NCBI GenBank assembly: GCA_002320935.1
Contig: DCLG01000082.1
Span: 88,886 to 97,823 of the forward strand
Source: Pedobacter sp. UBA1654
GTDB lineage: Bacteria; Bacteroidota; Bacteroidia; Sphingobacteriales; Sphingobacteriaceae
Length of the DNA: 8,938 bases
Reading direction: 5' to 3'
The notes below the pieces were generated by a model that worked only from the letters and a program-made list of their open reading frames with translations, ran no database searches and was not told the DNA's origin. The number at the start of each line of letters is the position of its first letter. The first letter of the stretch is position 1. Below are positions 1 through 6,628 of the stretch, piece after piece. The translations under genes were made by a program, and so were the position numbers.

Positions 1-101
1 CTCTGAACGGCAATCCGGATACCTAAATAGGTTGTTCCCCAAATTACTGCTACTCCGACCATGGCGAATGCAAGCCTGACATCCAACTTTGAAGACGTCA
101 T
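1..101 (-). CDS. DMT/EamA-family permease, N-terminal fragment (gene runs off the window)
   Basis: The first 33 codons of a minus-strand gene are visible, starting at an ATG at 101-99. After a short polar stretch (residues 2-9) a hydrophobic helix begins, containing [12 protein letters not shown] at about residues 18-29. This W-G-[ST]-x-[FY] pattern in the first membrane helix is typical of EamA/RhaT-like drug/metabolite transporters, ten-helix inner-membrane permeases; the substrate cannot be told. The ATG overlaps the pyrF stop codon as ATGA (4 bp), so the gene is probably co-transcribed and translationally coupled with pyrF. No functional link to pyrimidine synthesis is evident. The family call rests on one helix only; the rest lies outside the window. 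Confidence 0.7.
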   Translation of the reverse strand, partial: MTSSKLDVRLAFAMVGVAVIWGTTYLGIRIAVQ

Positions 102-928
102 ATCAAATTTGCACGACGTAGCCAAGCTTCCATTTGGGTTTGTAGCTTAAGCGCTTCTTCCCTCGCTTTTTCGGCGAAATCTTCACCATCCCCAGCATAA
201 ATAATACCTCTCGAAGAATTAATCAGCAGTCCACATTGCTGATTCAGGCCATTTTCACAAACCTCATCCAAACTTCCGCCCTGAGCTCCCACTCCCGGAA
301 CTAACAGAAAATTATCGGGAGCATATTTCCTGACATTTCTAAATTCTGCTCCTTTTGTAGCACCCACCACAAACATCATTTGCTCACTGTTTGCCCAGGT
401 GGAAGCAATTCGAAGTACATTCTCATACAATTTACCCTCAGCTGCAAGCTGCTGCTGAAAATCAATACTTCCTGTATTAGAAGTCAGCGCAAGCAGAATA
501 ACCCACTTATCTTCAAATTTCAGGAAAGGTTCTACAGAGTCTTTACCCATATAAGGAGCAACAGTTATCGCATCAAAACTCATCCCCGATTGGTCCTTGT
601 TAAAAAATGCTTCAGCATACATAGCAGAAGTATTTCCAATATCACCCCTTTTTGCATCCGCAATACTAAAGATATCCGTTGGGATGTGTTTCCATGTCTC
701 TATTAGGGTTTCCCAACCCTTCAAACCCATACATTCGTAAAACGCGGTGTTTGGTTTATAGGCAACACAAAGATCTTTGGTTGCATCGATGATCTCTTTA
801 TTGAACGTCAGTACAGGATTATTGTACTTTAATAAGTGTTTGGGAAGCTTTTCCAGAGCAGGGTCAAGACCGATGCACAAAAAAGATTTCTTTCTTTTTA
901 TCTGTTCAAATAGTTGATCTTTATTCAT
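98..928 (-). CDS. pyrF: Orotidine 5'-phosphate decarboxylase, type 2 subfamily
   Basis: This enzyme decarboxylates OMP to UMP, the last step of de novo UMP synthesis, in the cytosol. Numbering is from the ATG at 928-926 (276 residues). The N-terminal strand reads S-F-L-C-I-G-L-D-P (15-23). The catalytic motif [10 protein letters not shown] is at 91-100 and holds the Asp/Lys/Asp set of the family. The phosphate-binding V-P-G-V-G-A-Q-G-G (210-218) and N-S-S-R-G (237-241) loops are present. Length and motif form fit the longer type 2 subfamily. A GTG six codons upstream (946-944) is also in frame. I prefer the ATG because family members usually begin M-N-K-D-Q-L and because an imperfect -7-like element, CATATTTG, lies so close upstream that transcription could begin at or after the GTG. 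There is no Shine-Dalgarno sequence. The gene overlaps the downstream EamA-like gene by 4 bp and is divergent from rho. Confidence 0.95.
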   Translation of the reverse strand: MNKDQLFEQIKRKKSFLCIGLDPALEKLPKHLLKYNNPVLTFNKEIIDATKDLCVAYKPNTAFYECMGLKGWETLIETWKHIPTDIFSIADAKRGDIGNTSAMYAEAFFNKDQSGMSFDAITVAPYMGKDSVEPFLKFEDKWVILLALTSNTGSIDFQQQLAAEGKLYENVLRIASTWANSEQMMFVVGATKGAEFRNVRKYAPDNFLLVPGVGAQGGSLDEVCENGLNQQCGLLINSSRGIIYAGDGEDFAEKAREEALKLQTQMEAWLRRANLI

Positions 929-1026
929 ATGCAGTATTTTGGGCACAAATATGACAATTTATCTATGGAAATTGGCACTGAATTGGAGGTAGACTAAGAA
1001 AAACGTACCTGTTAATTTGAGTTTTT

Positions 1027-1058
1027 TTTGGAGAATAGATAAGTTATACATACAATTG
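1027..1058 (+). promoter_or_regulatory. Candidate rho promoter (Bacteroidota type)
   Basis: TTTG at 1027-1030 is followed by exactly 20 bases and then TACAATTG at 1051-1058. This matches the Bacteroidota consensus of a -33 TTTG, a 19-21 base spacer and a -7 TAnnTTTG, with one mismatch in the -7 box. Transcription would start near 1065, giving a leader of roughly 130 bases before rho with no ATG in it. The AT-rich 929-1197 spacer shows no other gene. A second TACAATTG (1153-1160) lacks a -33 partner at the right distance. Confidence 0.4.
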
Positions 1059-1130
1059 CAGCATAATTCTCTATAGTTCATCTGAACAATCAGAAAATCT
1101 CGATTTTTAAAACTGTACTATTTTACCTTT

Positions 1131-1149
1131 TTAATTGCATTTAATTGCT
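1131..1149 (+). repeat. Tandem direct repeat in the rho leader (TTTAATTGC twice)
   Basis: TTTAATTGC occurs at 1131-1139 and again at 1141-1149, separated by one A, so the period is 10 bases, close to one DNA turn. It lies about 50 bases before the rho start codon, downstream of the candidate promoter. It could be a regulatory site or chance in AT-rich DNA; nothing else in the sequence decides between these. Confidence 0.35.
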
Positions 1150-1197
1150 TTATACAATTGAAAACTTCCTTCATACAAATTTCTCTACACCCATATA

Positions 1198-2889
1198 ATG
1201 TTTAACAAAACAGAATTAAATGAAAAGCTTACGGCTGAACTGCGTGAGCTTGCCAAAGCTAATGGCATCTTGAACACCGATACGCTTCGTAAACCAGAAT
1301 TAGTTGAAATCATCTCTCAAATTTCTGAGCAGGAAAACATAGGTGCTCCCGTTGAAGCTGTTGCGGAAGTAAAAGCGCCTAAAGCCCGTCTAACCAAGTC
1401 TGCGACTTTGGACAAGCCGGTTCGCAAGCGTACAAGAATAGCTGCTAAAGATGAAAATATTACCGCACCTGGGCTTTTTACCGCTGAGATGCCGCAGGAA
1501 AGCGAGATGCTGGCAATGCCTGAAGTAGAGCAGGTAACCGAAGCAATTGCGCCTACAGAAAAAGCTGAAAATGATGCGGAAGCCAATATAGCTGTTCCTA
1601 CTGAACCAGCAACAACACGCACCGACGAAAAGCCTGCGCAGCACCGCAGTAAGATCGATGGAAATCAAAACAGACCTGCGAAGCAAAAAGAAGCAAGGCC
1701 GCCCAGGGATGAAAACAGACAAAAAAATCCAAATCACAACAAGCTGGCAGAAAACAGCTATTCTAACCTGGATTTCGACAATACCATCACTAATGAAGGT
1801 GTACTGGAGATCATGCCTGACGGATATGGATTTTTAAGATCTGCAGATTACAACTATCTATCTTCTCCAGATGATATCTATGTATCGCAATCGCAGATCA
1901 AGCTATTTGGACTTAAAACCGGTGATACTGTAAAAGGTAGTATCCGTCCACCTAAGGAAGGCGAAAAGTATTTTCCTTTGGTGCGTGTAGAGACCATCAA
2001 TGGTCGTACCCCTGCAGATGTGAGAGATCGTGTTCCTTTTGACTACTTAACGCCTTTATTTCCACAAGAGCGCTTAAATCTCTTCACTGAAACAAACAAC
2101 TACTCTACCCGCATAATCGACCTGTTTACCCCAATAGGTAAAGGACAGCGTGGATTGATCGTTGCGCAACCAAAAACTGGTAAAACCAATCTTTTGAAAG
2201 AAGTTGCAAACGCTATTGCTAAAAACCATCCTGAAGTTTACCTGATCATTCTTTTAATTGATGAGCGCCCGGAAGAGGTTACAGATATGGCTCGTAGTGT
2301 AAGGGCTGAAGTTATCGCTTCAACTTTCGATGAACCTGCTGAAAGACACGTTAAAATTGCAAACATTGTACTTGAAAAAGCAAAACGCCTGGTGGAATGT
2401 GGGCATGATGTTGTGATTTTATTAGACTCCATCACTCGTTTAGCCAGAGCCTATAACACAACTGCACCAGCCTCTGGTAAAATCTTATCAGGTGGTGTAG
2501 ATGCAAATGCATTACACAAACCAAAACGTTTCTTCGGAGCGGCGCGGAATATTGAAAAAGGTGGTTCATTAACCATTTTAGCAACTGCATTAACAGAAAC
2601 CGGTTCTAAAATGGACGAGGTGATCTTTGAAGAATTCAAGGGAACCGGTAACATGGAACTTCAGCTTGATCGTAAATTATCTAACAAACGCATCTTCCCG
2701 GCTATTGATATCACGGCTTCCAGTACAAGAAGAGATGATTTGTTGCATGACAGGGATACCTTACAACGTGTCTGGATCTTACGTAATCACCTGGCTGACA
2801 TGAATGCGCAGGAAGCAATGGAATTTGTTCAGGCTCAAATCAGAAATACCAAGAGCAACGAAGAATTCCTTATTTCAATGAATAGCTAA
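1198..2889 (+). CDS. rho: Transcription termination factor Rho with large disordered N-terminal insertion
   Basis: Rho is a hexameric RNA-dependent ATPase/translocase that ends transcription of untranslated RNA. The 563 residues divide into a Rho_N helical domain (about 1-45), a low-complexity insertion (about 46-190), a cold-shock-type primary RNA-binding domain (about 198-270, with D-G-Y-G-F-L-R at 208-214) and the RecA-like motor. In the motor are Walker A A-Q-P-K-T-G-K-T (323-330), L-I-D-E-R-P-E-E with the catalytic Glu (E356), Walker B V-V-I-L-L-D (405-410), the Q-loop region around 420-430 and the R-loop lysine in F-K-G-T-G-N (K481). All core motifs match E. coli Rho. The protein is about 145 residues longer than the E. 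coli one, essentially all from the insertion, which is ordered basic, acidic, basic. No Shine-Dalgarno sequence precedes the ATG, as is common in this phylum. pssA follows after 5 bp, indicating an operon. Confidence 0.98.
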   Translation: MFNKTELNEKLTAELRELAKANGILNTDTLRKPELVEIISQISEQENIGAPVEAVAEVKAPKARLTKSATLDKPVRKRTRIAAKDENITAPGLFTAEMPQESEMLAMPEVEQVTEAIAPTEKAENDAEANIAVPTEPATTRTDEKPAQHRSKIDGNQNRPAKQKEARPPRDENRQKNPNHNKLAENSYSNLDFDNTITNEGVLEIMPDGYGFLRSADYNYLSSPDDIYVSQSQIKLFGLKTGDTVKGSIRPPKEGEKYFPLVRVETINGRTPADVRDRVPFDYLTPLFPQERLNLFTETNNYSTRIIDLFTPIGKGQRGLIVAQPKTGKTNLLKEVANAIAKNHPEVYLIILLIDERPEEVTDMARSVRAEVIASTFDEPAERHVKIANIVLEKAKRLVECGHDVVILLDSITRLARAYNTTAPASGKILSGGVDANALHKPKRFFGAARNIEKGGSLTILATALTETGSKMDEVIFEEFKGTGNMELQLDRKLSNKRIFPAIDITASSTRRDDLLHDRDTLQRVWILRNHLADMNAQEAMEFVQAQIRNTKSNEEFLISMNS

Positions 2890-2894
2890 TTAGA

Positions 2895-3581
2895 ATGATA
2901 AAAAGACATATCCCCAATGCATTAACATGCGCCAACTTATTGTCTGGTTGTATTGGGGTTGTTTTTGCTTTTAAAGGTCAGCTAGACGTAGCGGCATATG
3001 CAGTGCTAATCTCCGGAATTTTCGATTTTTTCGACGGGTTTCTTGCTCGTTTGTTGAACGTGAAATCTCCAATCGGCAAGGAGTTGGATTCTCTTGCTGA
3101 CATGGTAAGCTTTGGTTTTTTACCAGGTGTTGTGATGTATCAATTACTTGAACAAAGCCATGGCAATAACGCCTATCTACCCTACTTCGGATTCTTAATC
3201 ACGGTATTTTCTGGATTGCGTCTTGCTAAGTTCAATATAGACACCAGGCAAACAGAGGATTTCATAGGCTTGAACACGCCTATGAATACTTTATTCATTG
3301 TTTCCCTTCCCTTTATTCAGCGGGATTATCCTGAATTAATAGGATCTACAACCCTCTTGGTTTGCCTTACCATCCTGATGAGTTGGTTATTGATCTCCGA
3401 AATCAGAATTTTTTCCCTGAAATTCGGGACGATCGCATGGGCAGATAATAAAACCAAATTCGTTTTCCTGATTATATCGGCAGTATTGATTGCTTTTCTT
3501 AAATTTGCCGCCATACCGTTTGTATTGATCCTATACATCCTTAGTTCTTTTGTTCATTTTAGAAACAACCCATATAACTAA
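2895..3581 (+). CDS. pssA: CDP-diacylglycerol-serine O-phosphatidyltransferase (phosphatidylserine synthase, membrane type)
   Basis: This enzyme makes phosphatidylserine from CDP-diacylglycerol and L-serine in the inner membrane; decarboxylation then gives phosphatidylethanolamine. The CDP-alcohol phosphotransferase signature D-x2-D-G-x2-A-R-x8-G-x3-D-x3-D is complete: D44, D47, G48, A51, R52, G61, D65 and D69. A second motif, S-G-L-R-L-A-K-F-N (106-114), is typical of the serine enzyme and argues against PgsA. Hydrophobic segments lie at about 9-27, 31-50, 71-85, 94-110, 131-141, 151-168 and 187-219. The 228-residue length is normal for the short B. subtilis-type form. The start lies 5 bp after the rho stop, so the two genes are very likely co-transcribed; no internal promoter is visible. 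I see no catalytic defect. Confidence 0.95.
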   Translation: MIKRHIPNALTCANLLSGCIGVVFAFKGQLDVAAYAVLISGIFDFFDGFLARLLNVKSPIGKELDSLADMVSFGFLPGVVMYQLLEQSHGNNAYLPYFGFLITVFSGLRLAKFNIDTRQTEDFIGLNTPMNTLFIVSLPFIQRDYPELIGSTTLLVCLTILMSWLLISEIRIFSLKFGTIAWADNKTKFVFLIISAVLIAFLKFAAIPFVLILYILSSFVHFRNNPYN

Positions 3582-3602
3582 CATCATTTAAAAAATAGAC
3601 CA

Positions 3603-3854
3603 ATGAAATTTATTGCACAGATCGACGTAATGCCAAAAAAAGAGATTCTTGACCCTCAGGGAAAAGCGGTAACTGGTAGCATGAAAAATATTGGTTTAAG
3701 CGAAATCACCAATGTGCGTGTTGGTAAACACATCAGTCTTGAAGTTGAGGCAGATAGTGAAGCCGAAGCAAGAGAGAAAGTTGATAATGCTTGTAAGCAG
3801 TTGTTGGCTAACCTGATTATGGAAAGTTACGAATTTAAAATAGCAGCTGTTTAA
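3603..3854 (+). CDS. purS: Phosphoribosylformylglycinamidine synthase subunit PurS
   Basis: PurS is the small structural subunit that bridges the glutaminase PurQ and the synthetase PurL in the three-part FGAM synthase of de novo purine synthesis. The 83-residue length and the alpha/beta pattern fit. Recognisable features are an N-terminal strand K-F-I-A-Q-I-D-V-M-P-K-K, L-D-P-Q-G-K-A-V (16-23), the I-x-x-V-R-V-G-K strand region (35-42) and a C-terminal helix with C-x-x-L-L-A-N-L-I. No purL or purQ is in the window, so the partners are encoded elsewhere. The gene follows pssA after 21 bp and is probably the last of the rho-pssA-purS unit. Its TAA stop lies in a hairpin and shares bases with the stop of the convergent hpt gene. 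Confidence 0.92.
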   Translation: MKFIAQIDVMPKKEILDPQGKAVTGSMKNIGLSEITNVRVGKHISLEVEADSEAEAREKVDNACKQLLANLIMESYEFKIAAV

Positions 3855-3864
3855 AGCTGCTTTT
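3842..3864. terminator. Candidate bidirectional terminator between purS and hpt
   Basis: A perfect 7-bp inverted repeat, AGCAGCT (3842-3848) and AGCTGCT (3855-3861), encloses the loop GTTTAA. On the plus strand it is followed by TTTTCT and on the minus strand by ATTTT, so it could act in both directions, although both U-tracts are short. The loop holds TTAA (3851-3854), which supplies the TAA stop codons of both convergent genes. Efficiency is uncertain. Confidence 0.5.
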
Positions 3865-4228
3865 CTAATTCTGTCTTAGCAGTATCTAACTGCTCATTAA
3901 GGATCATAATAAAGCTGTTAAGCTCTTCAAAAGCAGCAGGAAGCATTTCCACATCTTTTTGATCACGTGCATTAAGCTCCATGAGCTGCATGTGATTTTT
4001 TGCATCCTCCCGACCTACGTAAGCAAACGTGGGTTTTATTTTGTGTGCACAACTGGAAACCTTAGCCCAGTTTTTTTCTTCTAAAGCCTGTGCTAAGTCA
4101 TTGATGTAGATGGGCGTTTGCTGCTTAAACATATCGATCATCTCAATCATAAATTCTATACTGTTACCAGACATATCTCTAAGGTAAGACAAGTCTAAAG
4201 GCTCGGTATTTTTTTCTTTATCGATCAT
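3851..4228 (-). CDS. Hpt-domain (histidine phosphotransfer) protein
   Basis: This is a 125-residue, single-domain, all-helical protein with no membrane segment. It carries the Hpt motif S-C-A-H-K-I-K-P-T-F-A-Y-V-G (59-72), so H62 is the likely phosphorylated histidine. The canonical form is A-H-x-L-K-G; the proline after K65 replaces the usual glycine, a variant I associate with Bacteroidota members. Such proteins pass phosphate between response-regulator receiver domains in phosphorelays. No kinase or receiver gene is nearby, so its partners are unknown. It follows folK after 9 bp on the same strand and is probably co-transcribed with it, without an evident functional link. Its C terminus (about 100-125) is a charged helix ending E-L-E-K-Q-L. 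Its stop overlaps the convergent purS stop. Confidence 0.85.
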   Translation of the reverse strand: MIDKEKNTEPLDLSYLRDMSGNSIEFMIEMIDMFKQQTPIYINDLAQALEEKNWAKVSSCAHKIKPTFAYVGREDAKNHMQLMELNARDQKDVEMLPAAFEELNSFIMILNEQLDTAKTELEKQL

Positions 4229-4237
4229 AATGCAATA

Positions 4238-4738
4238 TTAGAAATTATATTTTTTAACGGCCGTATCATCTGATAAAGATTGTAACAAATCTTCAACACT
4301 CCTGTTTAGTTTAGGGTGTATATAAGCGGCTGCTATTTCTGATAAAGGTTCGAGCACAAATCTTCTGTTCTGCATCTCCGGGTGCGGAATGGATAATTTA
4401 CCTTCCACATTAATGATTTCCTGCCCATAAAAAATCAAGTCAATATCTATGATTCTGGATCCCCAACGCGTTACTCTGACTCTGCCTAGTTCTTGTTCTA
4501 TCAGCAATGCTTTTTCAAGCACTTCCAAGGCGCTGAATTCGGTTCTTACCAGGATTGCCATGTTGATAAAAGCAGGCTGGTCTGCATATCCCCAAGGCTC
4601 AGTTTCGTAAAATGCTGATTTTAAAACCACTACCCCAACCGCTGCTTCAATTTTTGCAATTGCTTGCCTAATCACCATCTCACGATCACCCAAGTTACTT
4701 CCTAGTAACATATAGACCTCTTTGTACTCTAAAACCAT
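4238..4738 (-). CDS. folK: 2-amino-4-hydroxy-6-hydroxymethyldihydropteridine pyrophosphokinase (HPPK)
   Basis: FolK transfers pyrophosphate from ATP to 6-hydroxymethyl-7,8-dihydropterin, the step before dihydropteroate synthase in folate synthesis. In 166 residues it shows the N-terminal L-L-G-S-N-L-G-D-R (11-19), the pterin loop E-T-E-P-W-G (45-50), D-Q-P-A-F-I-N-M (53-60), and the signature R-W-G-S-R-I-I-D-I-D-L-I-F-Y (91-104). D98 and D100 in that signature are the expected Mg ligands. I-P-H-P-E-M-x-x-R-R-F-V-L-E-P-L (117-132) completes the active site. The first ATG is preferred because the family has a short strand before L-G-S-N; M10 would remove it. No other folate gene is visible. folK is divergent from sppA (53 bp apart) and leads the folK-hpt pair. 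Confidence 0.96.
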   Translation of the reverse strand: MVLEYKEVYMLLGSNLGDREMVIRQAIAKIEAAVGVVVLKSAFYETEPWGYADQPAFINMAILVRTEFSALEVLEKALLIEQELGRVRVTRWGSRIIDIDLIFYGQEIINVEGKLSIPHPEMQNRRFVLEPLSEIAAAYIHPKLNRSVEDLLQSLSDDTAVKKYNF

Positions 4739-4760
4739 ATTAAACCGAAGTCCTTATTAC

Positions 4761-4776
4761 TATATTTACAAATTAA
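4761..4776. promoter_or_regulatory. Back-to-back candidate -7 elements for sppA (+) and folK (-)
   Basis: On the plus strand, TATATTTA (4761-4768) differs from the Bacteroidota -7 consensus TAnnTTTG only in its last base and lies 23 bases before the sppA ATG. On the minus strand, TTAATTTG (4776-4769) also has one mismatch and faces folK. Neither has a clear -33 TTG at 19-21 bases. The 53-bp divergent spacer must hold both promoters, which is the main support for these sites. Confidence 0.3.
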
Positions 4777-4791
4777 ATACTAAACCTTCAT

Positions 4792-6561
4792 ATGAGAGAA
4801 TTTTTTAAGTATGTTTTTGCCACAATCGTTGGGTTTGTCATTTCTATTGTTCTTGTAATCATCTTCTGTTTTGTCTTACTGGCAGGCATGCTTTCAACGA
4901 TCAGCAAGGATAAAAAGGTTGAAACAACAAGCAATTCAGTGCTTTTTTTGAACCTTGATCAGGCCATTCTAGAACGTACTCCAGATAATAAATTCGAGAA
5001 CTTGCCCTTCTTGGGTTCCGTATCTGGTAAGTCGATAGGTTTCAATGACCTGATTAAAGCACTTGAAAAAGCTAAGACAGACGATAACATAAAGTGCGTC
5101 TACCTGAATGTTTCTGCCCCTCTAACCGGCAAGGCGACTCTGAAAGAGGTTCGAGATGCATTGCTGGATTTCCGGAAAAGTAAAAAAGCTGTAATTGCAT
5201 ACAGCGAATTGTATAATCAGGACGCATACTATCTAGCTTCAGCAGCTGATAAGGTTTATTTAAATCCGCAGGGCTCCCTTGAGTTTAAGGGATTTAGTTC
5301 CGAGCTTATGTTCTTTAAAGGTGCCCTGGAGAAGCTGGGTGTAGAAGCACAGATTATTCGTGTCGGCAATTACAAAAGTGCTGTAGAGCCCTTTATTAAC
5401 GAGAAGATGAGTGACTTTAATCGTCAGCAGGTCAGCGCATACGTTGGCGGTTTATATGATGTGTTTCTATCTGCAATCGCTAATTCAAGAAAGATTCCTA
5501 AAGACAGTCTTAATGCATATGCAAACAGCTACCGAATACAACTTGCGGACGATGCATTAACATACAAGATGATTGATGGATTACGGTATAAAGATGAAGT
5601 TATTGAAGAGTTAAAGAAGCTAAGTGGTCGCAGTGGAAAAAAGACTTTAAATACCATCTCGGTGAATGACTACGCAGAAAACGTATCCGCGGGTGACTAC
5701 GCTGCAAAGGATAAAATCGCGGTAATTTATGCAAATGGCGACATTATAGGTGGTGAAGGATCTGATGAGTCCATCGGTTCTGAGCGAATTTCCAGAGAAA
5801 TCAGAAAAGCCAGGCAAGATAGCAGCATTAAAGGAATCGTATTACGTATCAACAGCGGCGGCGGAAGTGCCTTGGCATCCGACGTTATGTGGCGCGAGGT
5901 TGAATTAAGTAAGAAAGTCAAACCAGTAATCGCTTCCTTTGGAGATGTGGCTGCATCCGGGGGTTACTACATGGGGGTTGCCGCAGATTCAATCTTCGTA
6001 CAGCCAAACACCATTACTGGTTCTATTGGCGTTTTTGGAATCATTCCTAACTTCCAGAACCTACTGAATAATAAGCTGGGAATTACATTTGACAACGTTA
6101 AGACAGGTAAGTATGCTGATATTATGAGCACTTACAGGCCATTAACACCAGCGGAAAGACAACTTATCCAATCAGACATCAACCATGTTTATGACACATT
6201 CCTTAGTCGTGTAGCATCAGGAAGAAATAAATCTAAGGCAGCCGTCGACTCTATTGGTGGCGGACGGGTTTGGGTAGGTACTGATGCGGTGAAAATAGGT
6301 CTTGCAGACCGTTTGGGCAGTTTCCATGACGCAATTAATGCCGCAGCGAAGAAGGCGAATTTAAAAGATTTCAGGGTAGTTGAATATCCGGACAAGATTG
6401 CTCCTTTAAACCAGTTTTTATCGAACACGGAGGACAAGATCCGGGTGTACTTTGCTAAAGAAGAGCTTGGAGAAAATTACCACATTTACCAGCAAATGAA
6501 AAAAGCCATTCAAAACTCGGGTTTACAGGCAAGGTTACCCTATGAAATTCATGTAAACTAA
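4792..6561 (+). CDS. sppA: Signal peptide peptidase SppA, long (67K) type
   Basis: SppA is a membrane-bound serine protease that cuts leftover signal peptides in the periplasmic face of the inner membrane. The 589-residue length is that of the double-domain E. coli-type enzyme. A single N-terminal membrane anchor spans about residues 8-33. Two S49/crotonase-like repeats follow, about 48-270 and 307-515. The Lys/Ser dyad is split between the repeats: K195 in V-G-N-Y-K-S-A-V-E-P and S389 in D-V-A-A-S-G-G-Y-Y, equivalent to E. coli K209 and S409 with nearly the same spacing. L-R-I-N-S-G-G-G-S-A (351-360) and the T-I-T-G-S-I-G-V-F-G loop (407-416) are conserved. The ATG at 4792 is followed directly by the anchor, which supports the start. 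The gene appears to be monocistronic, divergent from folK and closed by an intrinsic terminator. Confidence 0.96.
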   Translation: MREFFKYVFATIVGFVISIVLVIIFCFVLLAGMLSTISKDKKVETTSNSVLFLNLDQAILERTPDNKFENLPFLGSVSGKSIGFNDLIKALEKAKTDDNIKCVYLNVSAPLTGKATLKEVRDALLDFRKSKKAVIAYSELYNQDAYYLASAADKVYLNPQGSLEFKGFSSELMFFKGALEKLGVEAQIIRVGNYKSAVEPFINEKMSDFNRQQVSAYVGGLYDVFLSAIANSRKIPKDSLNAYANSYRIQLADDALTYKMIDGLRYKDEVIEELKKLSGRSGKKTLNTISVNDYAENVSAGDYAAKDKIAVIYANGDIIGGEGSDESIGSERISREIRKARQDSSIKGIVLRINSGGGSALASDVMWREVELSKKVKPVIASFGDVAASGGYYMGVAADSIFVQPNTITGSIGVFGIIPNFQNLLNNKLGITFDNVKTGKYADIMSTYRPLTPAERQLIQSDINHVYDTFLSRVASGRNKSKAAVDSIGGGRVWVGTDAVKIGLADRLGSFHDAINAAAKKANLKDFRVVEYPDKIAPLNQFLSNTEDKIRVYFAKEELGENYHIYQQMKKAIQNSGLQARLPYEIHVN

Positions 6562-6569
6562 ACCTGTTG

Positions 6570-6602
6570 ATCCCCATCTAAGCACGAGATGGGGATTTTT
6601 TT
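6570..6602 (+). terminator. Strong intrinsic terminator after sppA
   Basis: A perfect 10-bp stem, ATCCCCATCT (6570-6579) and AGATGGGGAT (6587-6596), with a 7-base loop AAGCACG is followed directly by seven T residues (6596-6602). It begins 8 bases after the sppA stop codon. It should separate sppA transcription from the downstream polX-like gene. Confidence 0.92.
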
Positions 6603-6614
6603 GGGCTTTTTTTC

Positions 6615-6622
6615 TAATTTAG
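6615..6622 (+). promoter_or_regulatory. Weak -7-like element before the polX-like gene
   Basis: TAATTTAG lies 6 bases before the ATG at 6629 and differs from TAnnTTTG by one base. No -33 TTG is found at the right distance, where the terminator stem lies instead. A promoter is expected here because the upstream terminator is strong, but this exact site is uncertain, and it would give a nearly leaderless mRNA. Confidence 0.25.
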
Positions 6623-6628
6623 CCGTCT

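Noticed and set aside
380..706. Plus-strand open frame of 108 codons opposite pyrF
   Set aside because: It lies wholly inside the well-supported pyrF gene, has no recognisable domain, and its composition looks like an antisense reading.
929..950. GTG at 946-944 as the pyrF start
   Set aside because: It adds six residues not typical of the family, and a -7-like CATATTTG lies so close that the mRNA may begin at or after it. The ATG at 928 is preferred, but GTG is not excluded.
1076..1087. Palindrome GTTCA-TC-TGAAC in the rho leader, as a possible operator
   Set aside because: Arms of only 5 bp are expected by chance fairly often in about 250 bp when several gap sizes are allowed, and no known regulator site matches.
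1317..1737. Minus-strand open frames opposite the Rho disordered insertion
   Set aside because: They arise from the repetitive A/E/P-rich codons of rho read in reverse; no start signal or protein family is recognisable.
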